Shown: positions 29,632 through 38,609 of the stretch, in pieces | How the letters are laid out: each line of letters begins with the position of its first letter | How positions within the stretch are numbered: position 1 is the stretch's first letter | Assembly (NCBI RefSeq): GCF_025836975.1 | Contig: NZ_CP107548.1 | Location: forward strand, 1,364,001 to 1,428,000 | DNA: 64,000 nucleotides | Origin: Pollutimonas sp. M17 | GTDB taxonomy: Bacteria; Pseudomonadota; Gammaproteobacteria; Burkholderiales; Burkholderiaceae_B | Reading direction: 5' to 3' | The notes under the pieces: generated by a model | What the model was told of the DNA's origin: nothing | Seen by the model: the letters and a program-made list of their open reading frames with translations, nothing else | Databases searched by the model: none | Position numbers and translations under genes: made by a program

Positions 29632-29964
29632 CTAAGGCTGCGTGGGTGGGGGGCTGTTCAACAGGTCCTCCCGCTTTGGGCTATCGGCGCCGCCCTCCAG
29701 CGAATACAGCCAGGCCAGCAGTTCGGCAATGGCCAGGTACAGTTGAGGAGGGATGTGGGCATCCAGGTTCACCTGCATCAGCAGGCCGACCAGTTCGGGT
29801 GATTCATGAACATACAGGCCGTTGTCCTTGGCCGTGCGGATGATGTTCTCGGCCAGCGTGCCATAGCCTTTGGCGACCACCCGGGGTGCGCTGTCGCTCT
29901 TGTCGTAGGCGATGGCGACCGCGCTGGGGCGGCCGTCGTCCAGCGGGCGCGGGCCGGTCTTCAT
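29632..29964 (-). CDS. FlhB C-terminal-domain homologue (FhlB type)
   Basis: A 110-residue cytosolic protein matching only the C-terminal domain of FlhB/YscU: AVAIAYDKSDSAPRVVAKGY, LAENIIRTAKDNGLYVHESP, and LLMQVNLDAHIPPQLYLAIA. It begins just after where the autocleavage motif NPTH lies in full FlhB and lacks it. In other bacteria FhlB can partly replace the FlhB C-domain in export switching. It overlaps the second FliK-like gene by 4 bases, which suggests a joint role in substrate switching. Confidence 0.88.
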   Translation of the reverse strand: MKTGPRPLDDGRPSAVAIAYDKSDSAPRVVAKGYGTLAENIIRTAKDNGLYVHESPELVGLLMQVNLDAHIPPQLYLAIAELLAWLYSLEGGADSPKREDLLNSPPPTQP

Positions 29965-31445
29965 GGGGTGCCTCCGCCGGGTTCGTTGGTTTCACCGCCT
30001 GGCGCGCCGCCCGTTTGCGTTTCGCCCTTGAAGGCCGGGTCCATCCCGGCTTCCTCACCGGCATCCACGCCCGGGATGGGCGCAAGGCCCGGCTTCGTCT
30101 CTTCGCTGGCGATGGAAAGCTGGCTCAGTTGCAGGCCCTGGGCGGAATAGCGTCCGCGCAAGGCCTCGGTATGCTTGCCCAGCAGCCCCGCTGAATCCGG
30201 CGCCACCAGATGCATGACCAGTTGCTGGCCGGCCAGCGTCAGTTGCGCCCGCACCTGGCCCAGTGCGGGCAGGTGGATGTTGATGCGTGTGGCCCAGTGC
30301 TCGGTTTGCGGCGACGCATCGCCGTCTTGCGCATGGCGTCGACCTATCTCCCATTCCATAGGCGCGTCGGGCCAGGCTTCTCCCCGCCAAGCGAAGGTCT
30401 GGTTGGCCAGGACTTCCAGTTGCTGGCGCACCAGCAGATGGGTCTGCGGGTCCATGCCGCTGGCCAGCAGGGCGGAGGCGTGATGGGTGCTTGCCTGCGC
30501 CGCCGCGCCGCCGGGCTGGCCGGCGCCGGCATCGCCCGCTCGGACTGCAGCTGCGTTTGGCGTGGCGTTTTCCGCGGCGCGCGCGCCGGCCTGTTCGCCG
30601 GCTGCGGTGGGTGCGGACGCGGGAGCCTGAGCATTTGACGGCGCGCGCCCGGCCTGGGCCTGCGGTTCCAGCATCAGCTGGGCCAGGCTCTGCTTGCCGA
30701 ACGCCAGGTTGGCCAGGTGCGATTCATAGAACATGCCGCTGGTCTGCAGCGCCTGGGCCAGCGCCTGCGCCAGCTGAGCCGGAGCAACAGCTGCCTGGAG
30801 CGCTGTACCGGCGGCGCCTGCCGCAGCCGCGCCGGCCGAACCCGGGCCGGCGGCGGTGCCGCTGGCCGCCGCGTTCGCGGCGGCGGATCCGGCGCCCGTC
30901 GATGCCGGCGTGGCGGCCGCATGTGTGGGAAGGCCCGCTCCGCGCGCACCGGCTTGTCCGGTATCGCCCACGGCGGCTTGGCCTTGCCCCGTCGTTTGCC
31001 CCCGCGCATCGACCGGATTGAACCGGGCATGCAGCAAAGGCTGCTTGCCCTGTACGGCGGCGGCCTGCTCCGGATAGTTGGCCAGCAGCGCCAATATGGT
31101 TCGCGCCGCTTGCCCCAGGGTGGTGGGTGCCGAGGGCGTGGTGGCTGTATTGGTCAGGTTGCCGCTGAGCAGCAGGGCGGCGGTCCGGGCGTCCAGCCGG
31201 GCCTTGTCCACAGCGCCCCGGCCCTGCTGCTCGGCCTGGGCTGTGGCGCGATCGACGATTTCGCGAGGATGGCGCTGGGTTTCGGTGCGAGCCGCGTCGG
31301 CGCGTTCCGGGTTGGCCGCCTGGGTGACGGCATCGGGACGGGCGCCCGTGACCAGATTGGCTTGTTGCGACAGGGTGGTGCCTAATGCAGCATCGAGGCG
31401 CTGCACCAGCAGCGTACCCAGTGCCGAAGGGCCGCCTACGCTCAT
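29961..31445 (-). CDS. Second FliK-like hook-length control family protein
   Basis: A 494-residue protein. The first 340 residues are low-complexity Ala/Gly/Gln/Thr; the C-terminal part (about 390-475: ATRINIHLPALGQVRAQLTL, GQQLVMHLVAPDSAGLLGKH) is a Flg_hook (FliK C-terminal) domain in diverged form. It is co-translated with fliT upstream and the FlhB-like gene downstream (4-base overlaps on both sides). Whether it measures length or only helps switch export is unknown; a classical FliK is at 22086-23465. Confidence 0.82.
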   Translation of the reverse strand: MSVGGPSALGTLLVQRLDAALGTTLSQQANLVTGARPDAVTQAANPERADAARTETQRHPREIVDRATAQAEQQGRGAVDKARLDARTAALLLSGNLTNTATTPSAPTTLGQAARTILALLANYPEQAAAVQGKQPLLHARFNPVDARGQTTGQGQAAVGDTGQAGARGAGLPTHAAATPASTGAGSAAANAAASGTAAGPGSAGAAAAGAAGTALQAAVAPAQLAQALAQALQTSGMFYESHLANLAFGKQSLAQLMLEPQAQAGRAPSNAQAPASAPTAAGEQAGARAAENATPNAAAVRAGDAGAGQPGGAAAQASTHHASALLASGMDPQTHLLVRQQLEVLANQTFAWRGEAWPDAPMEWEIGRRHAQDGDASPQTEHWATRINIHLPALGQVRAQLTLAGQQLVMHLVAPDSAGLLGKHTEALRGRYSAQGLQLSQLSIASEETKPGLAPIPGVDAGEEAGMDPAFKGETQTGGAPGGETNEPGGGTP

Positions 31446-31774
31446 TGCTTAATCAGGGGCGCGCAATAGGCCTGCAATACGGTGTGCTGGCGCTTCATAT
31501 TGCCCAGCAGCATGCCCAGGCGATTCAATTCGGGCGCGGCAAGCAGGCGGATGTTGGCGTCGTCGTCCAGGATGCGCGTGAGCAGATCACGGCGGGCCAG
31601 GCGGTCTTCGTCGCTGAGCTGATTCAGGCTGCGCAGGGATTCCACCGCAGCCTGGTATTGTTCGCCCAATACGATGACTTCGTCCCAGTGGTTGGCGCGC
31701 GCTTCGCTAAGCATGCGGCTGGATATTCCCGCAATGACTTCGTACTGGCGCAGGATGGATGACGATTTGCTCAT
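31442..31774 (-). CDS. fliT: FliT, FliD export chaperone
   Basis: A 110-residue helical protein (MSKSSSILRQYEVIAGISSR...). The pattern W-x-x-V-x-x-L-x-x-x-Y and the C-terminal LNRLGMLLGNMKRQHTVLQA YC are typical of FliT. It holds FliD before export and can bind FlhDC in enterics. The frame opens at 31846; the ATG at 31774 gives normal length. It is separated from fliS by about 120 bases. Confidence 0.85.
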   Translation of the reverse strand: MSKSSSILRQYEVIAGISSRMLSEARANHWDEVIVLGEQYQAAVESLRSLNQLSDEDRLARRDLLTRILDDDANIRLLAAPELNRLGMLLGNMKRQHTVLQAYCAPLIKQ

Positions 31775-31895
31775 AATAAAGTCGCTGGTCTGTGCGGCGG
31801 GCATCAAGATAGTAGGATAATGCTTCTTGCCGGAAAAGGTTGGCAAGTGATTGAATTTAATGAAAAATAATGTTTCTGTGTACCGACCGGACGTA

Positions 31896-32339
31896 CTAGG
31901 CCGTTTGGCCGGCGGTCAGTTCGTTGCGGACCGGATCCACGGCCTCGCGCCAGGCGCTGCCGATGTCGACAAGAAGGCGCTCGGCCAGATTCAACGCTTC
32001 GGCGTCGGCATTCAGGTTGGCCAGCAGCAGATTGCGGATGATCAGTTCGTAGGTGGCCACCAGGTTCCTGGCCAGTTCCCCGCCCGCTTCCTGATCGACG
32101 CTGGCCTTCAGGCCCGAGTCCACGATATCGATGGCCTTTGAAATCGCAATGCCGCGGCCTTCGATGTTGTTGTCCTGCATGTGCAGCCTGGCTTTCAGGA
32201 TGGCTGCGCGCGCCCCATCGAACAACAGGGTGATCAGGTGCTCGGGGCTGGCGCTAAGAACCTGCGTCTCCAGGCCTATGTTGGCATAGGCCTGGATGGA
32301 GTGCTGCCGCCTGAGTCCGCGCGCGGGGGAGTAGGTCAT
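31896..32339 (-). CDS. fliS: FliS, flagellin export chaperone
   Basis: A 147-residue four-helix protein: YANIGLETQVLSASPEHLIT near the N-terminus (FliS usually reads YxxxxxxTASPxxLxxMLY), LLFDGARAAILKARLHMQDN, and the ELARNLVATYELIIRNLLLA helix. It wraps the flagellin C-terminus until export. It overlaps fliD by 4 bases. Confidence 0.94.
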   Translation of the reverse strand: MTYSPARGLRRQHSIQAYANIGLETQVLSASPEHLITLLFDGARAAILKARLHMQDNNIEGRGIAISKAIDIVDSGLKASVDQEAGGELARNLVATYELIIRNLLLANLNADAEALNLAERLLVDIGSAWREAVDPVRNELTAGQTA

Positions 32340-33748
32340 TTCTCTTTGCCTATATTGGCCAGCATCGACAACTGCTGGGTCAGGTAGCTGCTGACGGAAT
32401 TCATTTGCGCCATCATGCTATCCAGTTGTGTAAATTGCTTACGGTAGGTCTCCATCTTGGCGTCGATGCGGTCCGAGGTGCTGTTGTACTGCTTTTCCAG
32501 ATCTTTAAGGGTATTGGTGATGCTGTCAGTGGCCGAACTGATAATGCCCCCGCTTTTTACAAAGGCATCCGCAACCGAACTCATTTTGGCGCTGATGCCA
32601 TTCTCGCCGGCGAATAGTTTCTGCACATCGGACATATGGTCCTTAAGTGCCGCCGCCAGTTTGTCATTGTCGACTTTCAGCACTCCGTCGCTGGGATTGG
32701 TGGAGATGCCCATTTGCGACATGGTTTTAAATGCACCAGACGATGCCGCCGCGTTCAATGCGTCGCGGATCTGGCTTTGAACTTGGCGCGCCAGGCTGTC
32801 GCCCGTCAAGGCGCTGCCTTTTTGAGCATCTACATCATAAGATGTCAGGGTCTTGATGATGCCTTGCAGGTTATTGTAGGCAGTTACGAAAGTGTTTACG
32901 GCCTTGCTGGTAACGGAATCGTCAGCGGTTAGAGACAGTACGCTGGGCTTGCCCGCTTCGTTTTCCTTGGTTAGCGTCAGCGTAACGCCTTCGATGGCGT
33001 CTTCAATGGTATTGCTTTGGCTTTCCACCGGTATGTCGTTGATCAGCAGCGTGGCGTTCTGGGCCGCCTTTTCGGTAAAGTTCGACCCTGGATTTGCGCT
33101 GTCGTAGCCAATCAGGCCTTCCACCCGGCTGATGTCGGTGCCCGCGCTGGTGTCGCTTGCCGCAACCGTAATGGATTGCACGGCGGCTTCTTCACCGGTT
33201 TTCTTGGCGGTCAATAGCAGGCGATGCGGCGTGCCCGAGCCATCGTTGACGATGGTGGCGGCAACGCCCAGGCTGGAATCGCCGTTGATGGCTTTCACGA
33301 TGCCTTCCAGGCTGGTCTGGTCTTGAGCTACGGTAACCGTCTTGGTATCGCCACCTATAGTGAAGGCGATATCGACACCACCATCCGCCAATTTTTCCTT
33401 GCGGTCGGCCATGCCTGAACTGCTGGTCAGGGTTTGCGACGAGGCCAGTTGCGTGACTTCAATACTGTATTGGCCCGCAATGGCCTTGCTGGTAGCGGTG
33501 GCGGTGAATGCGTCACCGTTCACACTGGTCTTAAGCGCACCGAAAGTTTCGGTTTTGCCCAGAGCGGCAGCCGCAGTCTTCAGAGCTTCGATCGAGCTTT
33601 TTATGGTTCCGTAGGCTGACAGTCGACTTTGTACTGTGGTAGCCCGGGTCTGGATAAGGGCTAGCGCCTGGTTTTCGCTGGTGCGCAATTGGTCCAGCAA
33701 TTCGTCCAGAGGAAGACCCGCGCCGACGCCGATAGATGAAATAGCCAT
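32336..33748 (-). CDS. fliD: FliD, filament cap protein
   Basis: A 470-residue protein. N-terminus MAISSIGVGAGLPLDELLDQ with the coil LRTSENQALALIQTRATTVQ is the FliD_N domain; the C-terminal FliD_C domain ends SYLTQQLSMLANIGK. It caps the filament and folds incoming flagellin. It is the first gene of fliD-fliS and has a weak sigma-28-like promoter upstream. Confidence 0.95.
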   Translation of the reverse strand: MAISSIGVGAGLPLDELLDQLRTSENQALALIQTRATTVQSRLSAYGTIKSSIEALKTAAAALGKTETFGALKTSVNGDAFTATATSKAIAGQYSIEVTQLASSQTLTSSSGMADRKEKLADGGVDIAFTIGGDTKTVTVAQDQTSLEGIVKAINGDSSLGVAATIVNDGSGTPHRLLLTAKKTGEEAAVQSITVAASDTSAGTDISRVEGLIGYDSANPGSNFTEKAAQNATLLINDIPVESQSNTIEDAIEGVTLTLTKENEAGKPSVLSLTADDSVTSKAVNTFVTAYNNLQGIIKTLTSYDVDAQKGSALTGDSLARQVQSQIRDALNAAASSGAFKTMSQMGISTNPSDGVLKVDNDKLAAALKDHMSDVQKLFAGENGISAKMSSVADAFVKSGGIISSATDSITNTLKDLEKQYNSTSDRIDAKMETYRKQFTQLDSMMAQMNSVSSYLTQQLSMLANIGKEK

Positions 33749-33818
33749 TTGAAACTCTCCCGATTGGGGTATTGTCCTGCAAAATCGCCCGCCCCAATGG
33801 GGACGAAAGCGGGTATTA

Positions 33819-33845
33819 GTATCGGCTGTTTAGGCGTTTACCCTA
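33819..33845 (-). promoter_or_regulatory. Possible sigma-28 promoter of fliD
   Basis: On the minus strand GCCGATAC (33826-33819) matches the -10 consensus at 7 of 8 positions. At the right distance the -35 is only TAGGGTAA (33845-33838), a partial match. Read-through from the flaG promoter is the alternative. Confidence 0.5.
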
Positions 33846-33861
33846 AACACGTAATTTTGTA

Positions 33862-34260
33862 TCAAACCTTGGTGTCCACACTGCGGCCCTGAAGCTGCAC
33901 GATCATCTTGGCAACCCGAATCACAGCATCCGTGGGAACAGTGCGCAATACATCGCCGGTCTCGGTGTCGATGATGGACACCACCACCCGCTGCGCTTCA
34001 GGGTCCACATCGAAACGCATGCCGGTGGACCAGGCCTTCATGTTGTTGTTGACCATATCCAGCGCCTTTGCCAGCGGGTCCATGCCTTCGGGCAGCTCTT
34101 CAGCTTCGCGTTGCGTGCTGGTGGAACTGCCGCTGTTCAGGGTTTCGCTGGACTTTGTAACCGTTACGGCCGGTTCAGGCAGCGATACGGGCCGCTCGAA
34201 ATCGGTGGAAGGGGTGCCAAAGGGCATGGCGGTGACACCAGATGCAATAGGATTGACCAT
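33862..34260 (-). CDS. flaG: FlaG family protein
   Basis: A 132-residue protein. The C-terminal half has the FlaG pattern (LDMVNNNMKAWSTGMRFDVD, QRVVVSIIDTETGDVLRTVP, AVIRVAKMIVQLQGRSVDTKV), and the N-terminal half is variable. FlaG limits filament length in some species. The frame is open to 34407, but the ATG at 34260 has a good sigma-28 promoter 54 bases upstream, so the longer form would include the promoter. Confidence 0.9.
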   Translation of the reverse strand: MVNPIASGVTAMPFGTPSTDFERPVSLPEPAVTVTKSSETLNSGSSTSTQREAEELPEGMDPLAKALDMVNNNMKAWSTGMRFDVDPEAQRVVVSIIDTETGDVLRTVPTDAVIRVAKMIVQLQGRSVDTKV

Positions 34261-34313
34261 TGAATTGCTCCGAAAGTAATTTTTTGTCTGGCGTGAGCGC
34301 CTTATAGGCGTTC

Positions 34314-34340
34314 TTAACGGCAGAATACAAAAAAACTTTA
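34314..34340 (-). promoter_or_regulatory. Sigma-28 promoter of flaG (and perhaps fliD-S-T)
   Basis: On the minus strand TAAAGTTT (34340-34333), 11 bases, GCCGTTAA (34321-34314). The -35 is a perfect consensus. Predicted start near 34306. Confidence 0.85.
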
Positions 34341-34456
34341 ATTCGGCGAATAGGCAAGCAAATGTCGCGCTGATCAATCCACCGCCATCAAAGGCTTCGA
34401 GCCACAATAAGCAGCCCTCTTATATATGTTACGACCGTCTGTTTTGTCAATGCCGC

Positions 34457-35218
34457 ATGCCTAGTTCCGAAGATATCCTTATCGGACAACACGCTCCGCT
34501 GGTTCGCCGCCTGGCTTTGCAATTGATCGCCAAGTTGCCCGCCAGCGTGGAGCTGGACGACCTTATGCAGGCCGGCATGATGGGTTTGCTGGATGCCGTT
34601 CGGCGCTACCAGCAGACCGCCGACGCGCAGTTTGAAACCTATGCCATAACCCGCATACGCGGCGCCATGCTGGACGAACTGCGCAGCCAGGACTGGCTGC
34701 CCCGCAGTGTGCGAACCAAGACCAAGAATATCGAACAGGCCGTGCACGCTCTTGGTCATCGCCTGATGCGTGCGCCCACCGAGACGGAAATCGCCGAAGA
34801 AATGGGGATGATGCTGCCGGAATACCAGCAATTGTTGGAGGAAGCCCGGGGCGTCCAGATTATCCACTATGAAGACCTGGCGCGCCATAACGACGATATG
34901 CAGCGTGCGCCGGAGCCCAGCCAGGACGTTGACAGCCCGCCCGCTCACTGGGCCAACCCGCTGGGGCAGCTGGTTTCCAAGGGCCTGCGCGGCGCGCTGG
35001 TCGCCGCTATAAAAAGCCTGCCCGAACGCGAGCAACTGCTGCTATCCCTGCAATTTGAACAAGACCTCAATCAAAAGGAAATCGGGGCGGTCATGGGTAT
35101 AACCGAGGGCAGGGTGTCGCAATTGCGATCCCAAGCCGTGGCCCGGATACGCGCCGCCTTGGCGCACGCCGACTGGAACGAGAGCCCCGGCGAGGCGGAA
35201 TTCCAGGCCTTGCTTTGA
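34457..35218 (+). CDS. fliA: FliA, sigma-28 flagellar sigma factor
   Basis: A 253-residue group 3 sigma factor. Region 2 (LVRRLALQLIAKLPASVELD, DLMQAGMMGLLDAVRRYQ), region 3 (ALGHRLMRAPTETEIAEEMG) and region 4 with the helix-turn-helix (LNQKEIGAVMGITEGRVSQL) are all intact. It directs late flagellar genes through the promoters listed here. It is divergent from flaG. FlgM, encoded at 690-977, is its inhibitor. Confidence 0.96.
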   Translation: MPSSEDILIGQHAPLVRRLALQLIAKLPASVELDDLMQAGMMGLLDAVRRYQQTADAQFETYAITRIRGAMLDELRSQDWLPRSVRTKTKNIEQAVHALGHRLMRAPTETEIAEEMGMMLPEYQQLLEEARGVQIIHYEDLARHNDDMQRAPEPSQDVDSPPAHWANPLGQLVSKGLRGALVAAIKSLPEREQLLLSLQFEQDLNQKEIGAVMGITEGRVSQLRSQAVARIRAALAHADWNESPGEAEFQALL

Positions 35219-35280
35219 TGGCGTTGCGCCGCGCTTAGTCGCTTTCTGAACGATCGCTTTTACACAGGCTGTTCAATCCG

Positions 35281-35308
35281 CCGCCATACGTTCAACCGCC
35301 ATACGTTC
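35281..35308 (+). repeat. 13-bp direct repeat before the hemerythrin gene
   Basis: CCGCCATACGTTC occurs at 35281-35293 and 35296-35308, two bases apart (15-bp period). It could be a regulator site or a simple duplication. Confidence 0.6.
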
Positions 35309-35347
35309 GAGGGCAGGACTAATGGAGAAACAATTTGTGTTTTTTAT

Positions 35348-35370
35348 AAGATGTATTTAATATGTATCTT
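35348..35370 (+). promoter_or_regulatory. NsrR-like operator before the hemerythrin gene
   Basis: A 23-base imperfect palindrome, arms AAGATGTATTT and ATATGTATCTT around a central A. The left arm fits the published NsrR consensus (AAGATGYATTT) fully and the right arm matches its mirror at 8 of 11 positions. NsrR is a nitric-oxide-sensing repressor. The site ends 27 bases before the start codon, a good position for repression. Confidence 0.6.
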
Positions 35371-35397
35371 ATTGCTTTTCTCAACAGGAATCCGGCC

Positions 35398-35808
35398 ATG
35401 GAAATCGACCGTTTCAAACATCAGCACGTGGAAATCCTGCAAGGCATCGCCAATTTGCGTAAATTCGCCCATGCGGGAATCAAGGAAAACGCCTATGAAA
35501 TTGTCCATCAGCTGGGTGCATTGACCTCGGTGGTGAGCCTTCATCTGGCGATCGAAGACCGCATTCTGTATCCCACCCTGCAAAAAGGCGGCGATCAGCG
35601 CCTGGCGGACATGAGCCGCAGCTATCAGGAAGAAATGCAAGGCATCGCCAACGCCTATATTGTCTTCGCCCGGAAATGGGGCAAAGTGGCCGCCGTGGCC
35701 GAAAAGGCGGAGCAATTCCGCCAGGAAGCCAATACCGTGCTGAAAACGCTGCATACCCGCATGCAGAAAGAAAATACCGAGTTCTATCCAGCCATCGAGG
35801 CTTCCTAA
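35398..35808 (+). CDS. Hemerythrin-domain protein
   Basis: A 136-residue four-helix protein. Likely di-iron ligands: an N-terminal His (KHQHVEIL), HLAIEDRILYP (HxxxE), and HTRMQKENTEFYP (HxxxE). The start ATG at 35398 has AGGAA 7 bases before it; an upstream open frame from 35362 overlaps the operator. Such proteins bind O2, NO or repair iron centres (YtfE-like). The NsrR-like site suggests a nitrosative-stress role. It could also serve aerotaxis, given the chemoreceptor next door. Confidence 0.88.
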   Translation: MEIDRFKHQHVEILQGIANLRKFAHAGIKENAYEIVHQLGALTSVVSLHLAIEDRILYPTLQKGGDQRLADMSRSYQEEMQGIANAYIVFARKWGKVAAVAEKAEQFRQEANTVLKTLHTRMQKENTEFYPAIEAS

Positions 35809-35889
35809 GCTGAATTCGACATCCGGGTGCGGAGCCCGCATCGTCAGCCTATTGCCTGACCAATTCAGAGAGCTAGGGTTATTACTGAT

Positions 35890-35906
35890 TCAAAGCAGTG
35901 CTTTGA
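35890..35906 (+). promoter_or_regulatory. Perfect palindrome upstream of the third chemoreceptor
   Basis: TCAAAGC-AGT-GCTTTGA, 7-bp arms. It overlaps a TTGACA (35903-35908); a TATAAT at 35954-35959 is too far for a simple pair with it. It may be an operator. The factor is unknown. Confidence 0.4.
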
Positions 35907-36006
35907 CAGAGGCTTTGGCTCTAGTTCGCGCCTTTGCTCACGCCACGCTTCTCTATAATCCTAGGGTTTACCCTTAAAATTTTGTGCATAAGAATCCGGA
36001 GAAAAC

Positions 36007-37806
36007 ATGAAGCGGCTTGCTCGCCTTACGGTCCAGACCAAATTGATCGGAGGCTTCCTGATCGTTGCGGCGGTGGCCGCCATTATCGGCCTCGTAGGCT
36101 TGTATTCCACCAGCCAGGTCAACGCCAAAGCGGCGCAGATGTATGAAACCGAGATCAGGGGCTTGCGCCATGCCGCCGACACACGCGGCAACATCATCGG
36201 CGCTGGCGGTGCGGTGCGCAGCGCACTGCTGGCAAGCAGCGAACAAGAGCGTGGCGAAAACATGAAGCGCCTGCAGCAGCGGTTCTCGAACGCCTACAAA
36301 AGCCTGGGGGAACTGGATGCGCTTTTCGTTACCGAGAGCGGCAAGGCAGCCGTGGCGACCGCCCGGGCCAGCATCGAGGCTTTTGAAGGCGCTGCCATCA
36401 TGGCCATCGCCCAGCGCGGCGAGGTTTCCGCCGAAGAGGGCAGGCAGTTGGGCGACAAGGCCCTGGCCATGGCCGGCAATGCCGAGGCCGACCTGCACAA
36501 GCTGGTCGAGGAAAAGCAGGCGAACGCGCAAAGGCTGGATAATGAAATTGGCGATGTCTACTCGGCGGCCAAGCTGGCTTCCATTGCCCTGACCATAGGG
36601 GGCGTCTTGTTGGCGGTGCTGCTGGGCTGGCTTATCACCCGTGTCCTGACCCGGCAGCTGGGCGGCGAGCCCGCCGACGTCGCCAGGGTGGCTGCCTCGA
36701 TAGCGCAGGGCAACCTGACCAACCATATCGATGTCTCCCACGCCGACGAAGGCAGCGTCATCCATGCCGTCAACGTCATGCAGGAGTCCTTGCGCAGAGT
36801 GGTGCATTCCGTGCGCGCCAGCAGCGACAGCATCGCCACCGGATCCAGCCAGATTGCGGCCGGAAATACGGATCTTTCGCAGCGGACCGAAGAACAGGCC
36901 GCGAACCTGACCGAAACGGCGGCCGCCATGGAAGAGCTTTCCAGCACGGTCAAGAGCAATGCCGACGTGGCCCAGCAGGCCGCGCATCTGGCCGGTTCGG
37001 CCAGCGATGCCGCCGCCAAGGGCGGCCAGGTGGTCAACGATGTCGTGGTGACCATGGGCGAAATCAACGACTCGTCCCGGAAAATCGTGGATATCATCGG
37101 CGTGATCGACAGTATCGCCTTCCAGACGAACATCCTGGCGCTGAATGCCGCGGTGGAAGCGGCCCGCGCCGGCGAGCAGGGCCGCGGCTTTGCCGTCGTG
37201 GCCAGCGAAGTGCGCACCCTGGCGCAGAAAAGCGCCGCCGCCGCCAAGGACATCAAGACCTTGATCGACGAAAGCGTCGCCAAAGCGGAAGCGGGCAGCC
37301 AGATGGTGGATGCGGCGGGCTCGGCCATGACGGGCATCGTCACCCAGGTCCAGCACGTGACCGACCTGATCAACGAGATCAGCGCCGCGACCAAGGAACA
37401 GACTTCGGGCATCGCACAGATCAACGACGCTGTGCTGCAGCTTAGCGATGTAACCCAGCAGAATGCGGCCCTGGTCGAGCAGTCCGCCTCGGCATCGACC
37501 AGCTTGAACGAGCAGGCCAAGGCGCTGGTGGATGTGGTGGGTGTGTTTCAGGTGGGGCAGAAGCAGGATGCGAATGCCAAGCAGGTGGCGGCGATAGATC
37601 CCGCAAGATCGTTAGGCAGGGCTGCGGGGACTGGCGCTGGAATGCCTGCGCGGCGGCCGGCCACGACAGCGATTCCGCAGACCAGGACACAGCCGGCCGG
37701 ACAGGTTCCGTCCATGCCTGGAAGCTCGGCTTCAACACCATCCAGGCAGGCCCTGACCATGGGCAAAGCCGAGCCAGTGCGCGAAGAAGAGTGGGAAGAG
37801 TTTTAA
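36007..37806 (+). CDS. Chemoreceptor (MCP) with periplasmic helical domain
   Basis: A 599-residue Tar/Tsr-type receptor. TM1 is about residues 13-35; the periplasmic domain ([20 protein letters not shown]...) fits a 4-helix-bundle MCP sensor; TM2 is about 193-215. HAMP and a signalling hairpin with [20 protein letters not shown] follow, then a Pro/Ala linker and C-terminal EEWEEF, a CheR/CheB-docking end. Start follows CCGGAGAAAAC. No sigma-28 motif is seen upstream. The 3' end overlaps the convergent vapC by 4 bases. Confidence 0.93.
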   Translation: MKRLARLTVQTKLIGGFLIVAAVAAIIGLVGLYSTSQVNAKAAQMYETEIRGLRHAADTRGNIIGAGGAVRSALLASSEQERGENMKRLQQRFSNAYKSLGELDALFVTESGKAAVATARASIEAFEGAAIMAIAQRGEVSAEEGRQLGDKALAMAGNAEADLHKLVEEKQANAQRLDNEIGDVYSAAKLASIALTIGGVLLAVLLGWLITRVLTRQLGGEPADVARVAASIAQGNLTNHIDVSHADEGSVIHAVNVMQESLRRVVHSVRASSDSIATGSSQIAAGNTDLSQRTEEQAANLTETAAAMEELSSTVKSNADVAQQAAHLAGSASDAAAKGGQVVNDVVVTMGEINDSSRKIVDIIGVIDSIAFQTNILALNAAVEAARAGEQGRGFAVVASEVRTLAQKSAAAAKDIKTLIDESVAKAEAGSQMVDAAGSAMTGIVTQVQHVTDLINEISAATKEQTSGIAQINDAVLQLSDVTQQNAALVEQSASASTSLNEQAKALVDVVGVFQVGQKQDANAKQVAAIDPARSLGRAAGTGAGMPARRPATTAIPQTRTQPAGQVPSMPGSSASTPSRQALTMGKAEPVREEEWEEF

Positions 37807-38207
37807 AGTCGCGGTGTGATCAACGAGAGTGTTGGGAAATAGCGGCGGTACCGCCCGGTATCGCGGGTAAGCAAGGGAATGTCCAGCACGGCGGCGTGGG
37901 CGCCGATGAAAAAATCTGGCAAGACGCTGTCTTTAGTGCCTGCTTGGCTTCGATATTGACGAAACGCCTTGCCGGCCAAAAAAAGAGCACTTGTGGGTAC
38001 GCGGTGAAACAGCAAGGCCATATGCGCAATCGCATTGTCAAGCGCCTCGATGTGTTCATAGCCAATAGACCATTCTGCGTACACCACATCGTTGATCAAT
38101 AACGGGCCGCGTAGACTGGCCGATTCCAATTGTTGGATTGACCAATCCGCCCATACCGGATCGTCCGTCACGATGTCCAGCAAGACGTTGGTGTCGACCA
38201 GGATCAT
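37803..38207 (-). CDS. vapC: VapC-type PIN-domain toxin
   Basis: A 134-residue PIN-domain RNase. [17 protein letters not shown] holds the first acidic residue (Asp5), [13 protein letters not shown] the second, and [20 protein letters not shown] plus TRDTGRY the remaining acidic cluster. VapC proteins cut tRNA or rRNA. Its start overlaps the antitoxin stop by 4 bases. The stop overlaps the end of the convergent chemoreceptor gene. Confidence 0.9.
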   Translation of the reverse strand: MILVDTNVLLDIVTDDPVWADWSIQQLESASLRGPLLINDVVYAEWSIGYEHIEALDNAIAHMALLFHRVPTSALFLAGKAFRQYRSQAGTKDSVLPDFFIGAHAAVLDIPLLTRDTGRYRRYFPTLSLITPRL

Positions 38208-38446
38208 GGCTTTTCTTGCTGTGGCCGCGTCAGAGCCATGATCTGGTCTGTCGTCATGCCGCCTTTAGCCGAACCCCTAAGCTGACTGTAGCGGCTTTGA
38301 GGTTCGGCTAAAGACGTTTCACGTTGAAGATACACGCGGCCATCGTTGGCGACCTCAAAACCTATTTCGGTACCGGGTTGCAATCCAAGCAGGTCACGCA
38401 CGGCTTTGGGGATGGTGACTTGCCCTTTGCTGGTCAGTGCTGTCAT
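38204..38446 (-). CDS. vapB: VapB-type AbrB/SpoVT antitoxin
   Basis: An 80-residue antitoxin: MTALTSKGQVTIPKAVRDLL is the AbrB-type swapped-hairpin DNA-binding domain, and the C-terminal part (RGSAKGGMTTDQIMALTRP) would wrap the toxin. It probably represses its own operon through the inverted repeat at 38460-38487, 14 bases before its start. Confidence 0.92.
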   Translation of the reverse strand: MTALTSKGQVTIPKAVRDLLGLQPGTEIGFEVANDGRVYLQRETSLAEPQSRYSQLRGSAKGGMTTDQIMALTRPQQEKP

Positions 38447-38459
38447 ATTAGCTCTCCTG

Positions 38460-38487
38460 GTAATACTTTTATTTTATCAGGTATTAC
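38460..38487 (-). promoter_or_regulatory. Inverted-repeat operator of vapBC
   Basis: GTAATAC (38460-38466) and GTATTAC (38481-38487) are perfect inverted copies flanking an AT-rich centre. Size and location fit a VapB-binding site covering the promoter. Confidence 0.65.
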
Positions 38488-38609
38488 TTTTCTGGGGAGG
38501 ACTGTGCGGTGTCTAGTCATAATTGAATCACCAGCGCTCGCCAAGGAAAACCGCTAGGTCAACAAACTGTCATAGGCAACTGCCATCATGTAGCTTATTC
38601 AGCAAGTTG

